Shown here: positions 44,198 to 53,298 of the stretch, piece after piece | How positions within the stretch are numbered: position 1 is the stretch's first letter | How the letters are laid out: each line of letters starts with the position of its first letter | From: Janthinobacterium sp. Marseille | Lineage (GTDB): Bacteria; Pseudomonadota; Gammaproteobacteria; Burkholderiales; Burkholderiaceae_D | Direction: 5' to 3' | DNA length: 64,000 nucleotides | Assembly (NCBI RefSeq): GCF_000013625.1 | Contig: NC_009659.1 | Coordinates: 124,001 to 188,000, forward strand | The notes under the pieces: generated by a model | Told to the model about the DNA's origin: nothing | What the model saw: only the letters and a program-made list of their open reading frames with translations | Database searches by the model: none | Position numbers and translations under genes: made by a program

Positions 44198-46489
44198 TCA
44201 TTCGGAGGATAACTTTAACAGCAAAATCGCCACTTTCGCACCGTTCGTATCACTGCGGTTCTGAATATCTATGCGTCCGCCATGCTCTTCGATGATTTTC
44301 TTGACCATCGCCAAACCGAGGCCGGTGCCGCGCGGTTTCGACGTGATGTACGGTTCAAATGCATGCGCCAGGATTTTCGGCGTGAAGCCCGGGCCATTGT
44401 CGGTGATGGTCAGTTGTACTGCATTGCTGACGGCACCGTCTGAACTGCGGTAATGAATCTCTTCCGTAATGATATCAATGCGCGCCGGTGCTGCCTGCTC
44501 GCCGCGGTCAGCCACCGCATCCTGCGCATTTTGCAGCAGGTTGTGGATGACCTGGCGCAATTGCGTCGGATCGCCCATGATCAGTGGCAAGTCCTGTGCC
44601 AATGTGGCATGGATGATATCCCTGCCGTCGCCACTCAGGTAAAGATGCAGGATTTCTTCTATCAGTGCATTCAAATCCAGCGAAGACAATACTGCCGGTG
44701 GGGTTTTCGCGTAATCGCGGAAATCGTCCACCATGCGCTTCATCGCCGTGACCTGGTTCACGATGGTTTCGGTACTGCGTTCCAGCACCTTGGCATCGGC
44801 TTCGTTCAGCTTGCCTTCCAGTTTCATGTGCAGGCGTTCCGCAGATAACTGGATAGGCGTGAGCGGGTTCTTGATTTCATGCGCCAGGCGGCGTGCAACT
44901 TCGCCCCAGGCGATCGAACGCTGCGCCGAAATTACGTCCGAAATATCATCGAACACGACGACATAACTGCCTTCCCGCGCTCCCGGCAGGCGCGAACCGC
45001 GTGCCAGCAGTGAAATATCGTTCTCGGTTTCCGGCCCGCCCATGCGCCGCGGGACATCGATCTGATGTTGCCAGTGCAGGCTTTCCTTGCCGGCGCGGCC
45101 GGCGGCGGATTGTGCGCTTTGTTCGGAAAAGGATTGCGTGATCACTTGGGCGAAGGTGCTGAGACCATCAATATCTTTCAATGGTTTGCCTATGTGCTGG
45201 GCAAAGTCGTGCTGCAGTATGCGCTCAACGGATTCATTGCAGGTTACTAATTTGAAGTTGCGGTCGAGGACCATCACGCCGGCCGACATATTCGCCAGTA
45301 CCGATTCCAGATAGCCTTTGGCGTTTTCCAGTTCGAAGCGGTTCTTTTCCACCGACGCGCGTGCATCGAACAGCTGTCGCGTCATCGTATTAAATGACTG
45401 CGTCAGTGTGCCGAGTTCATCCGAGGTGGCGACGATAGGTCGCGGTGACAGGTTGCCTTCGGCCACGGCCTTGGTACCTTCGGCCAGCAACAGCAAGGGT
45501 TTTGCCAAATCGCTGGCGATCAGGAAGGCGCCAGCGATTGCACCAAAGATCGCCAGTAACAAGGTCAGCGTGAGGGTGACGATGTAAATCTTGCGCAGGC
45601 CGGTGCGGGCCAGATAACGCTCCTGGTATTCGCTGTAGGCAACGCGCAAGGCTTCGGCATTGGTCGCCAGTTGTTCGGGAACCGGTTGCCGCAATTGCAG
45701 GTAGCGTGAATCGGTTTGCAGCAACAAGGCCTTGCTGGAGGTAGGGATTTCGACCACGACGCGCAGGTACATGCTGTTGGCGGTATTGGTGACCGGCGTG
45801 GTATTGGTCGAGGATTTTTTGCTGTCGTCCTGGAACTCGTTATTGCCTTCAATCGTCGCGTAGGAGCGGGCCACGCGTGCCTGGCGCAGCATGGCCGCGG
45901 TTGGCAGGTCCGGTAGCAGTGAACTTAATTGCGAGCCGGAGCTGGCAATCATTTGCCCGTTGCTGGTCACAATCACGGCTTCCTGCTGCAGGTTCTGGTC
46001 GCGCATGCGCGACAACTGCGTGATTTGCATGGCATCCGACAGGTCGGATAATTCCAGCGCCATATTGCGCGCCTTGGTTTGCAAATCATTCAGCGAGGAA
46101 TCGAGGGCGGCGCGACCGAGGTTGAGGCCGGATTCGAGCGCCGACTCAACCCGGACGTCGAACCAGGATTCGATAGAGCGCGAAACGAATTGCACCGATA
46201 CCGTATAAATCACGGCCCCCGGCAGGATGCCGATGACGGCGAACAGCAGCACCAGCCGTGCCATCAGCCTGGAGCCGAATTTGCCGCGTTTGTAGCGCTT
46301 GTATAAACGTACCAGTAACAGGGTTACCAGTAACAGCAAGGCGCCGGCGACGACTGCATTGAGGATCAGCAGCCACGGATAGTTTTGTTCAAACAGATTG
46401 GAATTTTCAGATGCGGACGCGAGCAGGAACAACAAAATACTGACTACCGCCCCGCCGACGACCAGCAGATACCGAAGAAGTCGGGTCAC
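44198..46489 (-). CDS. NtrY-like sensor histidine kinase
   Basis: 763 residues. Three hydrophobic segments lie near the N-terminus, followed by a periplasmic or cytoplasmic sensor region, another membrane segment (about 300-325), HAMP (SDLAKPLLLLAEGTKAVAEG), a PAS domain (LESVLANMSAGVMVLD), the phospho-acceptor His in RRLAHEIKNPLTPIQLSAERL, and HATPase motifs DNGPGFTP and GTGLGLAMVKKIIEEHGG. It phosphorylates the adjacent AAA-less NtrX-like regulator. Its first four bases overlap the DUF4390 gene. NtrY kinases are linked to nitrogen and redox signals; the ligand here is unknown. Confidence 0.94.
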   Translation of the reverse strand: MTRLLRYLLVVGGAVVSILLFLLASASENSNLFEQNYPWLLILNAVVAGALLLLVTLLLVRLYKRYKRGKFGSRLMARLVLLFAVIGILPGAVIYTVSVQFVSRSIESWFDVRVESALESGLNLGRAALDSSLNDLQTKARNMALELSDLSDAMQITQLSRMRDQNLQQEAVIVTSNGQMIASSGSQLSSLLPDLPTAAMLRQARVARSYATIEGNNEFQDDSKKSSTNTTPVTNTANSMYLRVVVEIPTSSKALLLQTDSRYLQLRQPVPEQLATNAEALRVAYSEYQERYLARTGLRKIYIVTLTLTLLLAIFGAIAGAFLIASDLAKPLLLLAEGTKAVAEGNLSPRPIVATSDELGTLTQSFNTMTRQLFDARASVEKNRFELENAKGYLESVLANMSAGVMVLDRNFKLVTCNESVERILQHDFAQHIGKPLKDIDGLSTFAQVITQSFSEQSAQSAAGRAGKESLHWQHQIDVPRRMGGPETENDISLLARGSRLPGAREGSYVVVFDDISDVISAQRSIAWGEVARRLAHEIKNPLTPIQLSAERLHMKLEGKLNEADAKVLERSTETIVNQVTAMKRMVDDFRDYAKTPPAVLSSLDLNALIEEILHLYLSGDGRDIIHATLAQDLPLIMGDPTQLRQVIHNLLQNAQDAVADRGEQAAPARIDIITEEIHYRSSDGAVSNAVQLTITDNGPGFTPKILAHAFEPYITSKPRGTGLGLAMVKKIIEEHGGRIDIQNRSDTNGAKVAILLLKLSSE

Positions 46490-47070
46490 TGACGTTCCGC
46501 CGTATAAGTGAAGCGCTTCCAGTTCGACGACAGGCGCCAGTCGCTGCTATTCATCGCATGGACCTGGAAAGGCTTGGGTAATTGGGCCACGTCCAGTTGC
46601 ATGCGCACCGCGACTTCATAGGTTTGGCCGACTTTCAGGGTGTTGCGGTCGGCGATTACCCAGCGATTCGGGCGGCGCACCATGGATAAGGCATCGTCCA
46701 GCGTGGCAAAGCTTTGTTGCAGCCGGCCGGTGATGGCAGCGTGGTATTGACGGGTCAGGACGTTATAGGAAATGCGTATGGTCTGGCTTTCGCTGACTTC
46801 CTTGGCGTCGAACCAGTACCAGCGTGGTTTGTTGATTTCGATTTCGGTGGTGAAGTAAAGCGGGATGCCGCGTGACAATGCATCTTCCAGGCCGCGGCTC
46901 AGATCGAAGGAGTAAGTTGCCGCGAGGCGATAGCCTTCGGTGCTGTCTTCCAGATGCGCTTCCACGATATCTATGCTTTCCGCTGCATGTGCGCTGCTGT
47001 GTTGCAGCGAGAACGCCAGCAACATAATGGCGCACAGCCAGTAGAGGGGAAAGAAAAGTTTTCGTTTCAC
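46486..47070 (-). CDS. DUF4390 exported protein
   Basis: 194 residues with a signal-like N-terminus (KLFFPLYWLCAIMLLAFSLQHSSAHA, about 3-28) and a beta-rich mature domain (LAATYSFDLSRGLEDALSRGIPLYFTTEIEI). It matches DUF4390, which in betaproteobacteria regularly lies between rsmB and the NtrY-like kinase. Function is unknown. It overlaps the kinase gene by four bases, so it is likely part of the same signalling operon and perhaps feeds information to the kinase. Confidence 0.88.
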   Translation of the reverse strand: MKRKLFFPLYWLCAIMLLAFSLQHSSAHAAESIDIVEAHLEDSTEGYRLAATYSFDLSRGLEDALSRGIPLYFTTEIEINKPRWYWFDAKEVSESQTIRISYNVLTRQYHAAITGRLQQSFATLDDALSMVRRPNRWVIADRNTLKVGQTYEVAVRMQLDVAQLPKPFQVHAMNSSDWRLSSNWKRFTYTAERQ

Positions 47071-47143
47071 GCGTCTTGGGAAGGCAGGACAAACTGCCCG
47101 ATAAGTTAAGTTGCTTGAGCTAAAACAAAATCAGATTACAGGA

Positions 47144-48457
47144 TCAGGACACGGTTTTTTGAAACAACGCATAAAACAAACCATCGTGGTCACTTTCCGC
47201 ATTTGCTGTCGGCAATAGCTGGCCGGGCGCGGGCAGGCGAGTTGCATTATTGCGTACCGCAAATGCGGCTGCCTGCGCTTCCGACTCTTGCGGCCACAGC
47301 GAGCAAGTGACAAACAGCAATTTACCATCCGGCTGCAGCATCTGCCAAAGATTGTCGAGGATTGTGGCAGAAATTGCCGCAAGTTGTGTTGTATCACCCT
47401 TACGGCGCAGCCAGCGGATGTCCGGATGGCGACGCACGATGCCGGAAGCGGTACATGGCACGTCGGCCAGGATGCGATCAAACGGTTTGCCGTCCCACCA
47501 GTCGGTGGCGCTGGCGTCGCCCGTCAGCAAGGTCGCCTGCAGTTGCAGGCGCTCCAGGTTTTCCGCGATGCGCGGCATGCGGCGCGCTTCATTATCGAGT
47601 GCGATCAGTTCGACATCGGCACTTTCCAGAATATGCCCGCTTTTGCCACCCGGTGCGGCGCAGGCATCGAGGACCCGCATGCCGTCGCGCAGGTCCAGCA
47701 ATGAGGCGGCCAGTTGTGCCGCCGCATCCTGCACCGACACCAGGCCTTCATTGAAGCCGGGAATCTGGCCGACCGGTGTCGGCTGCGCCAGCTTGACGGC
47801 ATCCGGGCCGATGCGGGTAGCAGCGACCGATTGCTCCGCCAGCAGCGCCAGGTATGCATCGACCGTGGTCTTGCGGCGATTGACGCGCAAGGTGAGTGGT
47901 GGCGCGGCATTGCCGGCTTCGAGGATGGCTTGCCAGTTTTGCGGGTAGGCCGAACGCATGCGGTCTATCCACCAGTCCGGATAATTCCAGCGCGCGAATT
48001 GTGTACCACCGGCACTCTTCAACAGTGCATCGCGCTCGCGCAGGAAGCGGCGCAGGACGGCATTGACCATGCCTTTGGCATGCGCCATATCCGGATCGGC
48101 TGCCGCTGCGGTCACCGCCTGGTCGACTACGGTGAAGGCGCTATAGCGCGCTTCGGATTCGGCTTCATCCGGATCCGAAATCAGCGCCAGCGCACAACAC
48201 AGCAAGCCATGCAGGATTGCCGGCTCGGTTTGCTTGGTGGTCATTGCATTGAGCAAGGCTTCGGCGCGGCCGATATGGCGCATGCAGTGATAGGACAAAT
48301 CCTGGATCGCACCGCGCGCCTGTGGCGTCGCATGGGTTTGCGCAAAAATTTGTGCGAGTGCCTGTGGCAAGGCAACGCCGCGTCCGACTGCGGCAACGGC
48401 TTGTGCTGCGCCATGCAGGCTGAAGGAAAGGGAGTCGGGTTTTAAATTGATGGTCAC
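47144..48457 (-). CDS. rsmB: 16S rRNA (cytosine-967) methyltransferase
   Basis: 437 residues. The N-terminal ~140 residues are the NusB-like RNA-binding domain (LSYHCMRHIGRAEALL, HGLLCCALALI). The C-terminal methyltransferase domain binds SAM at LDACAAPGGKSGHILE and has the two cysteines in ADVPCTASGIVRRHPDIRW and FVTCSLWPQESE. It methylates C967 of 16S rRNA. It precedes DUF4390 and the NtrY/NtrX-like genes, which follow after 73 bases. Confidence 0.95.
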   Translation of the reverse strand: MTINLKPDSLSFSLHGAAQAVAAVGRGVALPQALAQIFAQTHATPQARGAIQDLSYHCMRHIGRAEALLNAMTTKQTEPAILHGLLCCALALISDPDEAESEARYSAFTVVDQAVTAAAADPDMAHAKGMVNAVLRRFLRERDALLKSAGGTQFARWNYPDWWIDRMRSAYPQNWQAILEAGNAAPPLTLRVNRRKTTVDAYLALLAEQSVAATRIGPDAVKLAQPTPVGQIPGFNEGLVSVQDAAAQLAASLLDLRDGMRVLDACAAPGGKSGHILESADVELIALDNEARRMPRIAENLERLQLQATLLTGDASATDWWDGKPFDRILADVPCTASGIVRRHPDIRWLRRKGDTTQLAAISATILDNLWQMLQPDGKLLFVTCSLWPQESEAQAAAFAVRNNATRLPAPGQLLPTANAESDHDGLFYALFQKTVS

Positions 48458-48752
48458 GTTATCTTTTCGTTAAAGCTGTGCCGGATGCGATTTGTACGCA
48501 GATCCAGCATGGTCCAGCCAGAAGCCGGCGGCGCGTGGCGCGGCAGTTCTTGAATTTTCAATGACGTGATTGTAGCGGTGCGAGCGCTTTGCGCGTGCGT
48601 GAAGACGCGATAAATCGTAAAAAAGCCGGATATTGGCTATTTCAGAAGGAAGGGCTGGCGGATTGCGGCGCGACGGAGCCAGTTGCCGGAAGCAAACTGC
48701 TCCGCGCTGCCTTGGGGCTGTGTTTTGGTGGGATGGGCTTACGGCTGGTTGC
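48458..48752. other. Gap between rsmB and DUF1840, no gene seen
   Basis: 295 bases. A 76-codon open frame on the plus strand crosses into the DUF1840 gene and has no family character. The region presumably holds the rsmB promoter; no repeat or RNA structure stood out. Confidence 0.5.
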
Positions 48753-49097
48753 CTATACGCCCCACATCACATCCTGGTTTTCTGCGCGGGCCGCACGCAG
48801 CATTTCCAGTAAAGGATAGGCGCGCGAGGAAAAACGTACTGCTTCCGGTTGCTCGTGTTCATTATCGTCGCCATTCTCGCCGTGATGTGCGACAACATCG
48901 CGTTGCACTGCTTCCGACGCGAAATGGGCGTTGCTTTCGACAATTTCCTGTTCCAGCAACTTAATTGCGTTTGCTGTTTCTGCTGCAGTGATGACGCCAC
49001 GCTTATGGTCTTTATGCAGAAGGTCGAGTATGCGTTTTGCATGCTCTTCATACATCAGTACCTCGGCTGCGGCTTTGGATTTGAACGTGATTAACAT
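48753..49097 (-). CDS. DUF1840 protein
   Basis: 114 residues, cytosolic and charged. MLITFKSKAAAEVLMYEEHAKRILDLLHKD and GVITAAETANAIKLLEQEI match DUF1840, as does the C-terminal VRFSSRAYPLLEMLRAA. The middle carries a His/Asp/Glu-rich patch (VAHHGENGDDNEHEQ). No function is known. AGGAGG-like bases precede the ATG at 49097. It is a single gene. Confidence 0.88.
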   Translation of the reverse strand: MLITFKSKAAAEVLMYEEHAKRILDLLHKDHKRGVITAAETANAIKLLEQEIVESNAHFASEAVQRDVVAHHGENGDDNEHEQPEAVRFSSRAYPLLEMLRAARAENQDVMWGV

Positions 49098-49199
49098 GAG
49101 CAGCCTCCTTGAAGTGATCGACGCTTAAACCTTAGCACGATTTCTGTAACTGTTCTAGCGAAGTTATGACAGCTGTGAAGCTAGTGTTAAGGCTGATTT

Positions 49200-49745
49200 T
49201 CAGTTCAATTTGAACGAGGAAAAGAAAGTATCCACCAATTCGCGTTTGACGACTTTTTCCGAACCGGTAACGACCAGTTGATACACCCGCTTATCCTGTG
49301 CCACGAAGCGGGCAAATAAAACCCGCGCCGGCTCATTGCTTGCCGCGCCGAGCGCCTGCATTTCCATGACGGCCAATTGACCACCGGCACTACCTTGCGC
49401 CATCGTCAGTGTTTTTTCCTGCTTGATGGTGCCGCCGATATTGTTGACCAGGGCAGTTTTCATTGCACTCAATGACACCTGTGCCAGCGTGGCATCCGGC
49501 AACTCCGCGCTACCGACCGCGAAAGTTATGCCATCTACCGAAGATGCAGTCATCGTCATCGCAACCTGCGTGCCATTCAAATCGATCTGACGTGTCAGCG
49601 TGGTCGGTTTGCTGGGCATTGCAACTGCGTACGGTGCATCGTTGCTGCGGATTTCGCGCCAGTCGAATTTGGGTGAACAGGCGCTCAATGTAAACGCTGC
49701 GCCGAGCAGTGCAATATTGAAAAAGGAGCGAAGAGCAGGTTTCAT
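49200..49745 (-). CDS. Putative lipoprotein
   Basis: 181 residues. The N-terminus (MKPALRSFFNIALLGAAFTLSAC) is a lipoprotein signal with lipobox LSAC and modified Cys23. The mature domain begins KFDWREIRSNDAPYAVAMPSKP and ends LVDTFFSSFKLN, a pattern common in small uncharacterised lipoproteins of betaproteobacteria. Function unknown. It is downstream of the DUF1840 gene's opposite end and upstream, on the same strand, of nothing closely spaced. Confidence 0.8.
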   Translation of the reverse strand: MKPALRSFFNIALLGAAFTLSACSPKFDWREIRSNDAPYAVAMPSKPTTLTRQIDLNGTQVAMTMTASSVDGITFAVGSAELPDATLAQVSLSAMKTALVNNIGGTIKQEKTLTMAQGSAGGQLAVMEMQALGAASNEPARVLFARFVAQDKRVYQLVVTGSEKVVKRELVDTFFSSFKLN

Positions 49746-49802
49746 GAGCGTTGACGAATGAAGGCAATCGGATCGCTATGGTACACCGCAGATGGCGGCA
49801 AT

Positions 49803-49827
49803 AAAAAAGGCCAGCGCGAGGCTGGCC
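49803..49827 (-). terminator. Terminator of the chemotaxis receptor gene
   Basis: GGCCAGC (49809-49815) and GCTGGCC (49821-49827) form a 7-bp stem with a GCGAG loop; on the minus strand six T follow (49803-49808). Confidence 0.88.
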
Positions 49828-49850
49828 TGGTACATGTAGCTGAAGAGAGA

Positions 49851-51557
49851 TTAAAACTCTTCCCAGTCATCGGCTCCGGCCGTTGCCTTTTCACGCTTCG
49901 GTGCGTGTACCGGATTGGACAGCAGGGGTTTGGCGGCTTGCGTGCGGATGGCCGGTGTCGTGTTGCGCACCACTGGGATGTCGTCCAGCGAGCTGACGAA
50001 AGCGGGTTGATTGCCATCGAGTTTGAATTGGCTGACCACGCGCGCGAGGTTGCCGGCCTGGTCTTGCAATGATTCAGCTGCTGCGGCTGCTTCTTCGACC
50101 AGCGCGGCATTCTGTTGCGTGACCTGATCCATTTGTCCGATGGCCTGATTGACCTGATCGATACCCGAGCTCTGTTCCTGGCTGGCCGCCATGATTTCAG
50201 CCATGATATCGGTCACGCGTTTCACGCTGTCGACGATTTCATTCATTGTGCTGCCGGCTTCATTGACCAGCTTGCTGCCGGCCTCGACTTTGCCGACCGA
50301 ATCACCGATTAATATCTTGATTTCCTTGGCGGCGGCGGCCGAGCGTTGCGCGAGGTTGCGCACTTCACTTGCAACCACAGCAAAGCCGCGACCTTGTTCG
50401 CCGGCACGTGCCGCTTCGACGGCGGCATTCAATGCGAGGATATTGGTCTGGAAAGCGATGCCATCGATGACGCTGATGATGTCGACAATTTTGCGCGCCG
50501 ATTCATTGATCGATGCCATGGTATCCACTACTTCGGAGACGACGGAGCCACCTTTGACGGCGACATCGGAAGCCGACATTGCCAGGCTGTTGGCCTGGCG
50601 TGCGTTATCCGCATTCTGGCGCACGGTAGAAGTCAGTTGACCCATCGAGGCTGCAGTTTCGCCGAGGGAGCTGGCTTGTTCTTCGGTACGCGACGACAGG
50701 TCCAGGTTGCCGGACGCGATCTGGCGCGATGCGGTGGCGATGGTTTCGGTACCGCTGCGTACTTCGGAAACCGTTTTGTTCAGGCTTTGCGTCATGTCCT
50801 TCAAGGCTTGCATTAGCTGGCCGGTTTCATCGTTCGAGCTTACTTCGATCTTCGCCGACAAATCACCGGAGGCGACGGTGCGTGCAACCGTGACCGCGCG
50901 ATTCAATGGGCGCGTGATGCTGATCGCCAGGCGCCATGCAAAGAAGACGCCGAGTGCCACTGCAGCCGCCAGCAAACCGATCAACAGGCTGCGACCCGAC
51001 AGGAAGGCGCTTTGAATACTTGTGCCTGCTTCGTCGATCAATTTCTTTTCATTCTGCAGTACAGCGTCGATCGAGTTGCTATAAGCATTCATCGCCGGCA
51101 GCATTTTTTCATTGATCAGCAACTGCGCTTCTGGCAGCTTGCCTTCAGCCTTGAGCTTGAAAACGGTCTGGCGGATGTCACGATATGCATTTCGTGCGAC
51201 CACCAATTCTTCGAACAAGCGCTTGTCTTCCGGCGTCTTGATCATGCTCTCGATTTCTTTCTGCAGCTCATTGGCACGTACACTCGTTTTATCCATCTGC
51301 TTCTGGAAGAAAGCCTGGTCTTCGGCGCTGGTCGTTTTGGCGGAAGCCAGTGTACGTGCACCATTGACGTCTACTGCCGATAACCATTCCTGTGCCAACC
51401 GTTCTTTCGGCAGCATGGTTTGCGTCATGACGTCGGCCGAGGTGCCGACTTCCTGCAGACGCAGGATGCCAACCACGGTCATCATGACCATCAGGGTAAG
51501 CAGTAAGGCAAAACCGAAGCTGAGACGCGTACTGATTTTTAGATTTGTAATTTTCAT
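49851..51557 (-). CDS. Methyl-accepting chemotaxis protein
   Basis: 568 residues. Membrane segments at about 12-30 and 190-210 flank a four-helix-bundle periplasmic sensor domain (~35-185). HAMP follows (about 212-265: WRLAISITRPLNRAVTVARTVASGDLSAKIE), then the signalling domain with the hairpin tip DIISVIDGIAFQTNILALNAAVEAARAGEQGRGFAVVASEVRNLAQRS. The protein ends DDWEEF, resembling the NWETF pentapeptide that tethers CheR and CheB. The ligand is unknown. A sigma-28-like promoter lies ~150 bases upstream and a strong terminator follows. Confidence 0.95.
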   Translation of the reverse strand: MKITNLKISTRLSFGFALLLTLMVMMTVVGILRLQEVGTSADVMTQTMLPKERLAQEWLSAVDVNGARTLASAKTTSAEDQAFFQKQMDKTSVRANELQKEIESMIKTPEDKRLFEELVVARNAYRDIRQTVFKLKAEGKLPEAQLLINEKMLPAMNAYSNSIDAVLQNEKKLIDEAGTSIQSAFLSGRSLLIGLLAAAVALGVFFAWRLAISITRPLNRAVTVARTVASGDLSAKIEVSSNDETGQLMQALKDMTQSLNKTVSEVRSGTETIATASRQIASGNLDLSSRTEEQASSLGETAASMGQLTSTVRQNADNARQANSLAMSASDVAVKGGSVVSEVVDTMASINESARKIVDIISVIDGIAFQTNILALNAAVEAARAGEQGRGFAVVASEVRNLAQRSAAAAKEIKILIGDSVGKVEAGSKLVNEAGSTMNEIVDSVKRVTDIMAEIMAASQEQSSGIDQVNQAIGQMDQVTQQNAALVEEAAAAAESLQDQAGNLARVVSQFKLDGNQPAFVSSLDDIPVVRNTTPAIRTQAAKPLLSNPVHAPKREKATAGADDWEEF

Positions 51558-51708
51558 ATATGTGTTCCAAAGGTACGGCAGGGTGAAGGGTGAAGCTGCG
51601 CGGCGTACGTTGAAGCTGGTGGATTGTTTGCGACTGTCTTGCTATCGAATGTGCAAGAAGTTGGCCGATGCCGGAAGATGGCGTGGCTTTGCAGTAAATC
51701 GGAGGGTA

Positions 51709-51734
51709 TTATCGACTGAAATGCTTAATATTTC
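51709..51734 (-). promoter_or_regulatory. Sigma-28 (FliA)-like promoter for the chemotaxis receptor
   Basis: Read on the minus strand, GAAA is followed after 14 bases by GTCGATAA; the consensus is TAAA-N15-GCCGATAA. Flagellar sigma factor commonly drives receptor genes. The -10 element matches in seven of eight positions. Confidence 0.5.
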
Positions 51735-51751
51735 CATGTGGAAACATTAAG
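51724..51751. repeat. Imperfect 12-bp palindrome
   Basis: CTTAATATTTCC (51724-51735) and GGAAACATTAAG (51740-51751) are complementary in 11 of 12 positions around an ATGT spacer. It overlaps the -35 region of the candidate sigma-28 promoter and is followed on the plus strand by TTTTG. Confidence 0.5.
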
Positions 51752-51906
51752 TTTTGTTAGATTTCGTCATATATGCAACATATATGTCGGAGTTTTCTTA
51801 TGTTATTTGCAATCCAGGGGGCGGGTGTGCCGGATAAAGGCTTGTAGAATGCCAATTTTTACCTGCGCCGAAATCTCGGGCGCTTGTTTGCATAAGGCTT
51901 CGACTC

Positions 51907-52692
51907 ATGGGAAAACTGCTCGCGATTGACGGCCTTAATATTGTGCGGCGGGTCTATGAAGCCAATATGGAAGAGGATACCGCCGCCAAAGCGGATGCGG
52001 CCTTGCGTCACTCTCTCGCCTCCTTCCGTAAATTATTGAATACGCATCTGCCGACACATGTTTTGCCCGCCTTCGATTTTGGTGGCCATACCTGGCGTCA
52101 TGATCTGTATCCGCGCTATCGTGAAAACCGGGCGCCGATGCCGGAGGTATTAAGGGAGCGCCTGCCTGATTTTTACGTGCAACTGACGGAGCTGGGTTTG
52201 CATGTAGTGTCCGTGCCTGAAGTTGAAGCGGACGACGTGATTGCAACCGGCGTATTACGTTGGCTGGGCGAAGGACGCGGCGAAGCGATCATCGCTTCCA
52301 CTGATAAGGATTTGCATACGCTGATCGAGCATGGTGCGGTGATCTGGGATCACTTCAAAGGTGAATGGCACGACAGCAAATGGGTGGAAAGCAAATTTGG
52401 TGTATCGCCGGAAATGCTGACCGATTTGCTGGCATTGATGGGCGATGTATCGGACAGTATTCCCGGTGTGTCCAAGGTTGGTGTGAAAACCGCCGCCAAA
52501 TTATTACAAAGCTACGGCAATATAGATCGCATCATGGCGGGTGCAGGCATCCTCAAGGATACGCTCGGTGAAAAACTGCGCAAGGATAAGGACCAGCTTT
52601 ATATGTCACGTCAATTGGTGGCACTTAAAGATGACGTACGCATGGGCGTGACATGGAATATGCTGGCCTTTGATGCCGGCAAATTGGCTTAG
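51907..52692 (+). CDS. Stand-alone 5'-3' exonuclease (Xni-like)
   Basis: 261 residues, like the 5'-nuclease domain of DNA polymerase I without the polymerase. Metal-binding acidic residues appear in LAIDGLNIVRRVYE (Asp7), PAFDFGGHTWRHDLYPRYRENR, VEADDVIATG, ASTDKDLHTLI and MGDVSDSIPGVSKVGVKTAAKLL, which is also the helix-hairpin-helix-like motif. It would remove flaps or RNA primers. E. coli Xni lacks the third acidic cluster; here several Asp are retained, so activity is likely. It is followed by two small genes. Confidence 0.9.
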   Translation: MGKLLAIDGLNIVRRVYEANMEEDTAAKADAALRHSLASFRKLLNTHLPTHVLPAFDFGGHTWRHDLYPRYRENRAPMPEVLRERLPDFYVQLTELGLHVVSVPEVEADDVIATGVLRWLGEGRGEAIIASTDKDLHTLIEHGAVIWDHFKGEWHDSKWVESKFGVSPEMLTDLLALMGDVSDSIPGVSKVGVKTAAKLLQSYGNIDRIMAGAGILKDTLGEKLRKDKDQLYMSRQLVALKDDVRMGVTWNMLAFDAGKLA

Positions 52693-52720
52693 GCACTTCG
52701 GCATTTACTAAAGAATTCTT

Positions 52721-52966
52721 ATGACTGATACAGAACAACTCTACTTCATCGAGCAACGCAAACTCGGGCCGCAGGAAAAAGACTTGCCGGTTTATGCGAA
52801 GCTGATGAAAAGCAAGGACGGCGTATTTGAAGGCGTCTCTTTCATCCGCAGTAAAGACAAGGCTTCCATCATGAGCCTGGCCGAAGCACAGCAGGCAGTG
52901 GCATGGGCCAAGGCGAAGAAGCCTTTGGCCAGGCAATATGAAACAAAGATTGTTCCGGTCGGATAA
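52721..52966 (+). CDS. Small hypothetical protein
   Basis: 81 residues, Lys/Glu/Ala rich and soluble (MTDTEQLYFIEQRKLGPQEKDLPVYAKLMK to YETKIVPVG). No family recognised and no signal peptide. It is 28 bases after the exonuclease gene and 19 before the next small gene, so probably co-transcribed with both. Confidence 0.65.
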   Translation: MTDTEQLYFIEQRKLGPQEKDLPVYAKLMKSKDGVFEGVSFIRSKDKASIMSLAEAQQAVAWAKAKKPLARQYETKIVPVG

Positions 52967-52985
52967 ACCAGCGAAGGAGCCAGAT

Positions 52986-53273
52986 ATGCGTCACATTTTA
53001 TTTGCAGGAATCCTTGCCACTGTGAGCTTGTCGGCGACGGCTTCATCACCCGAAGCATGGGATGCTTTATACAGTTCTACGAAACAGGCTTGCCTGCAAA
53101 AAAGCGGCTTGAAAAATCCGAAAGTGATTGAAGGGCCGGTCCTGTTTGCCGGCGACATCCTGTACAAGATACGCGGCAAGTGGCCACAGGCGCATATGCA
53201 GGGCAAGACCGGCAAGGTGTATTGCCTGCATCCTTATCCGAATGGCGAGCCGGAGATTGTCGACGCGCGTTAA
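52986..53273 (+). CDS. Small periplasmic protein
   Basis: 95 residues. A signal peptide spans about residues 1-19 (MRHILFAGILATVSLSATA). The mature part has two cysteines (KQACLQKSG and KVYCLHPYP) that could form one disulfide, and the pattern FAGDILYKIRGKWPQAHMQGKTGKVYCL. Family not recognised. The ATG at 52986 has GGAG upstream and stands at the signal-peptide start; the frame extends back into the previous gene. Confidence 0.72.
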   Translation: MRHILFAGILATVSLSATASSPEAWDALYSSTKQACLQKSGLKNPKVIEGPVLFAGDILYKIRGKWPQAHMQGKTGKVYCLHPYPNGEPEIVDAR

Positions 53274-53298
53274 TACGTTGCTGATCTGAAGCGCTCGA

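Larger units (their letters stand above)
51558..51906. other. Gap between the chemotaxis receptor and xni
   Basis: 349 bases with divergent promoters. It contains a sigma-28-like element for the receptor (51709-51734) and an imperfect palindrome (51724-51751). No ORF with coding character was found. Confidence 0.6.

Noticed and set aside
48589..48819. A 76-codon plus-strand frame between rsmB and DUF1840
   Set aside because: It runs into the well supported DUF1840 gene, lacks a ribosome site and shows no recognisable domain.
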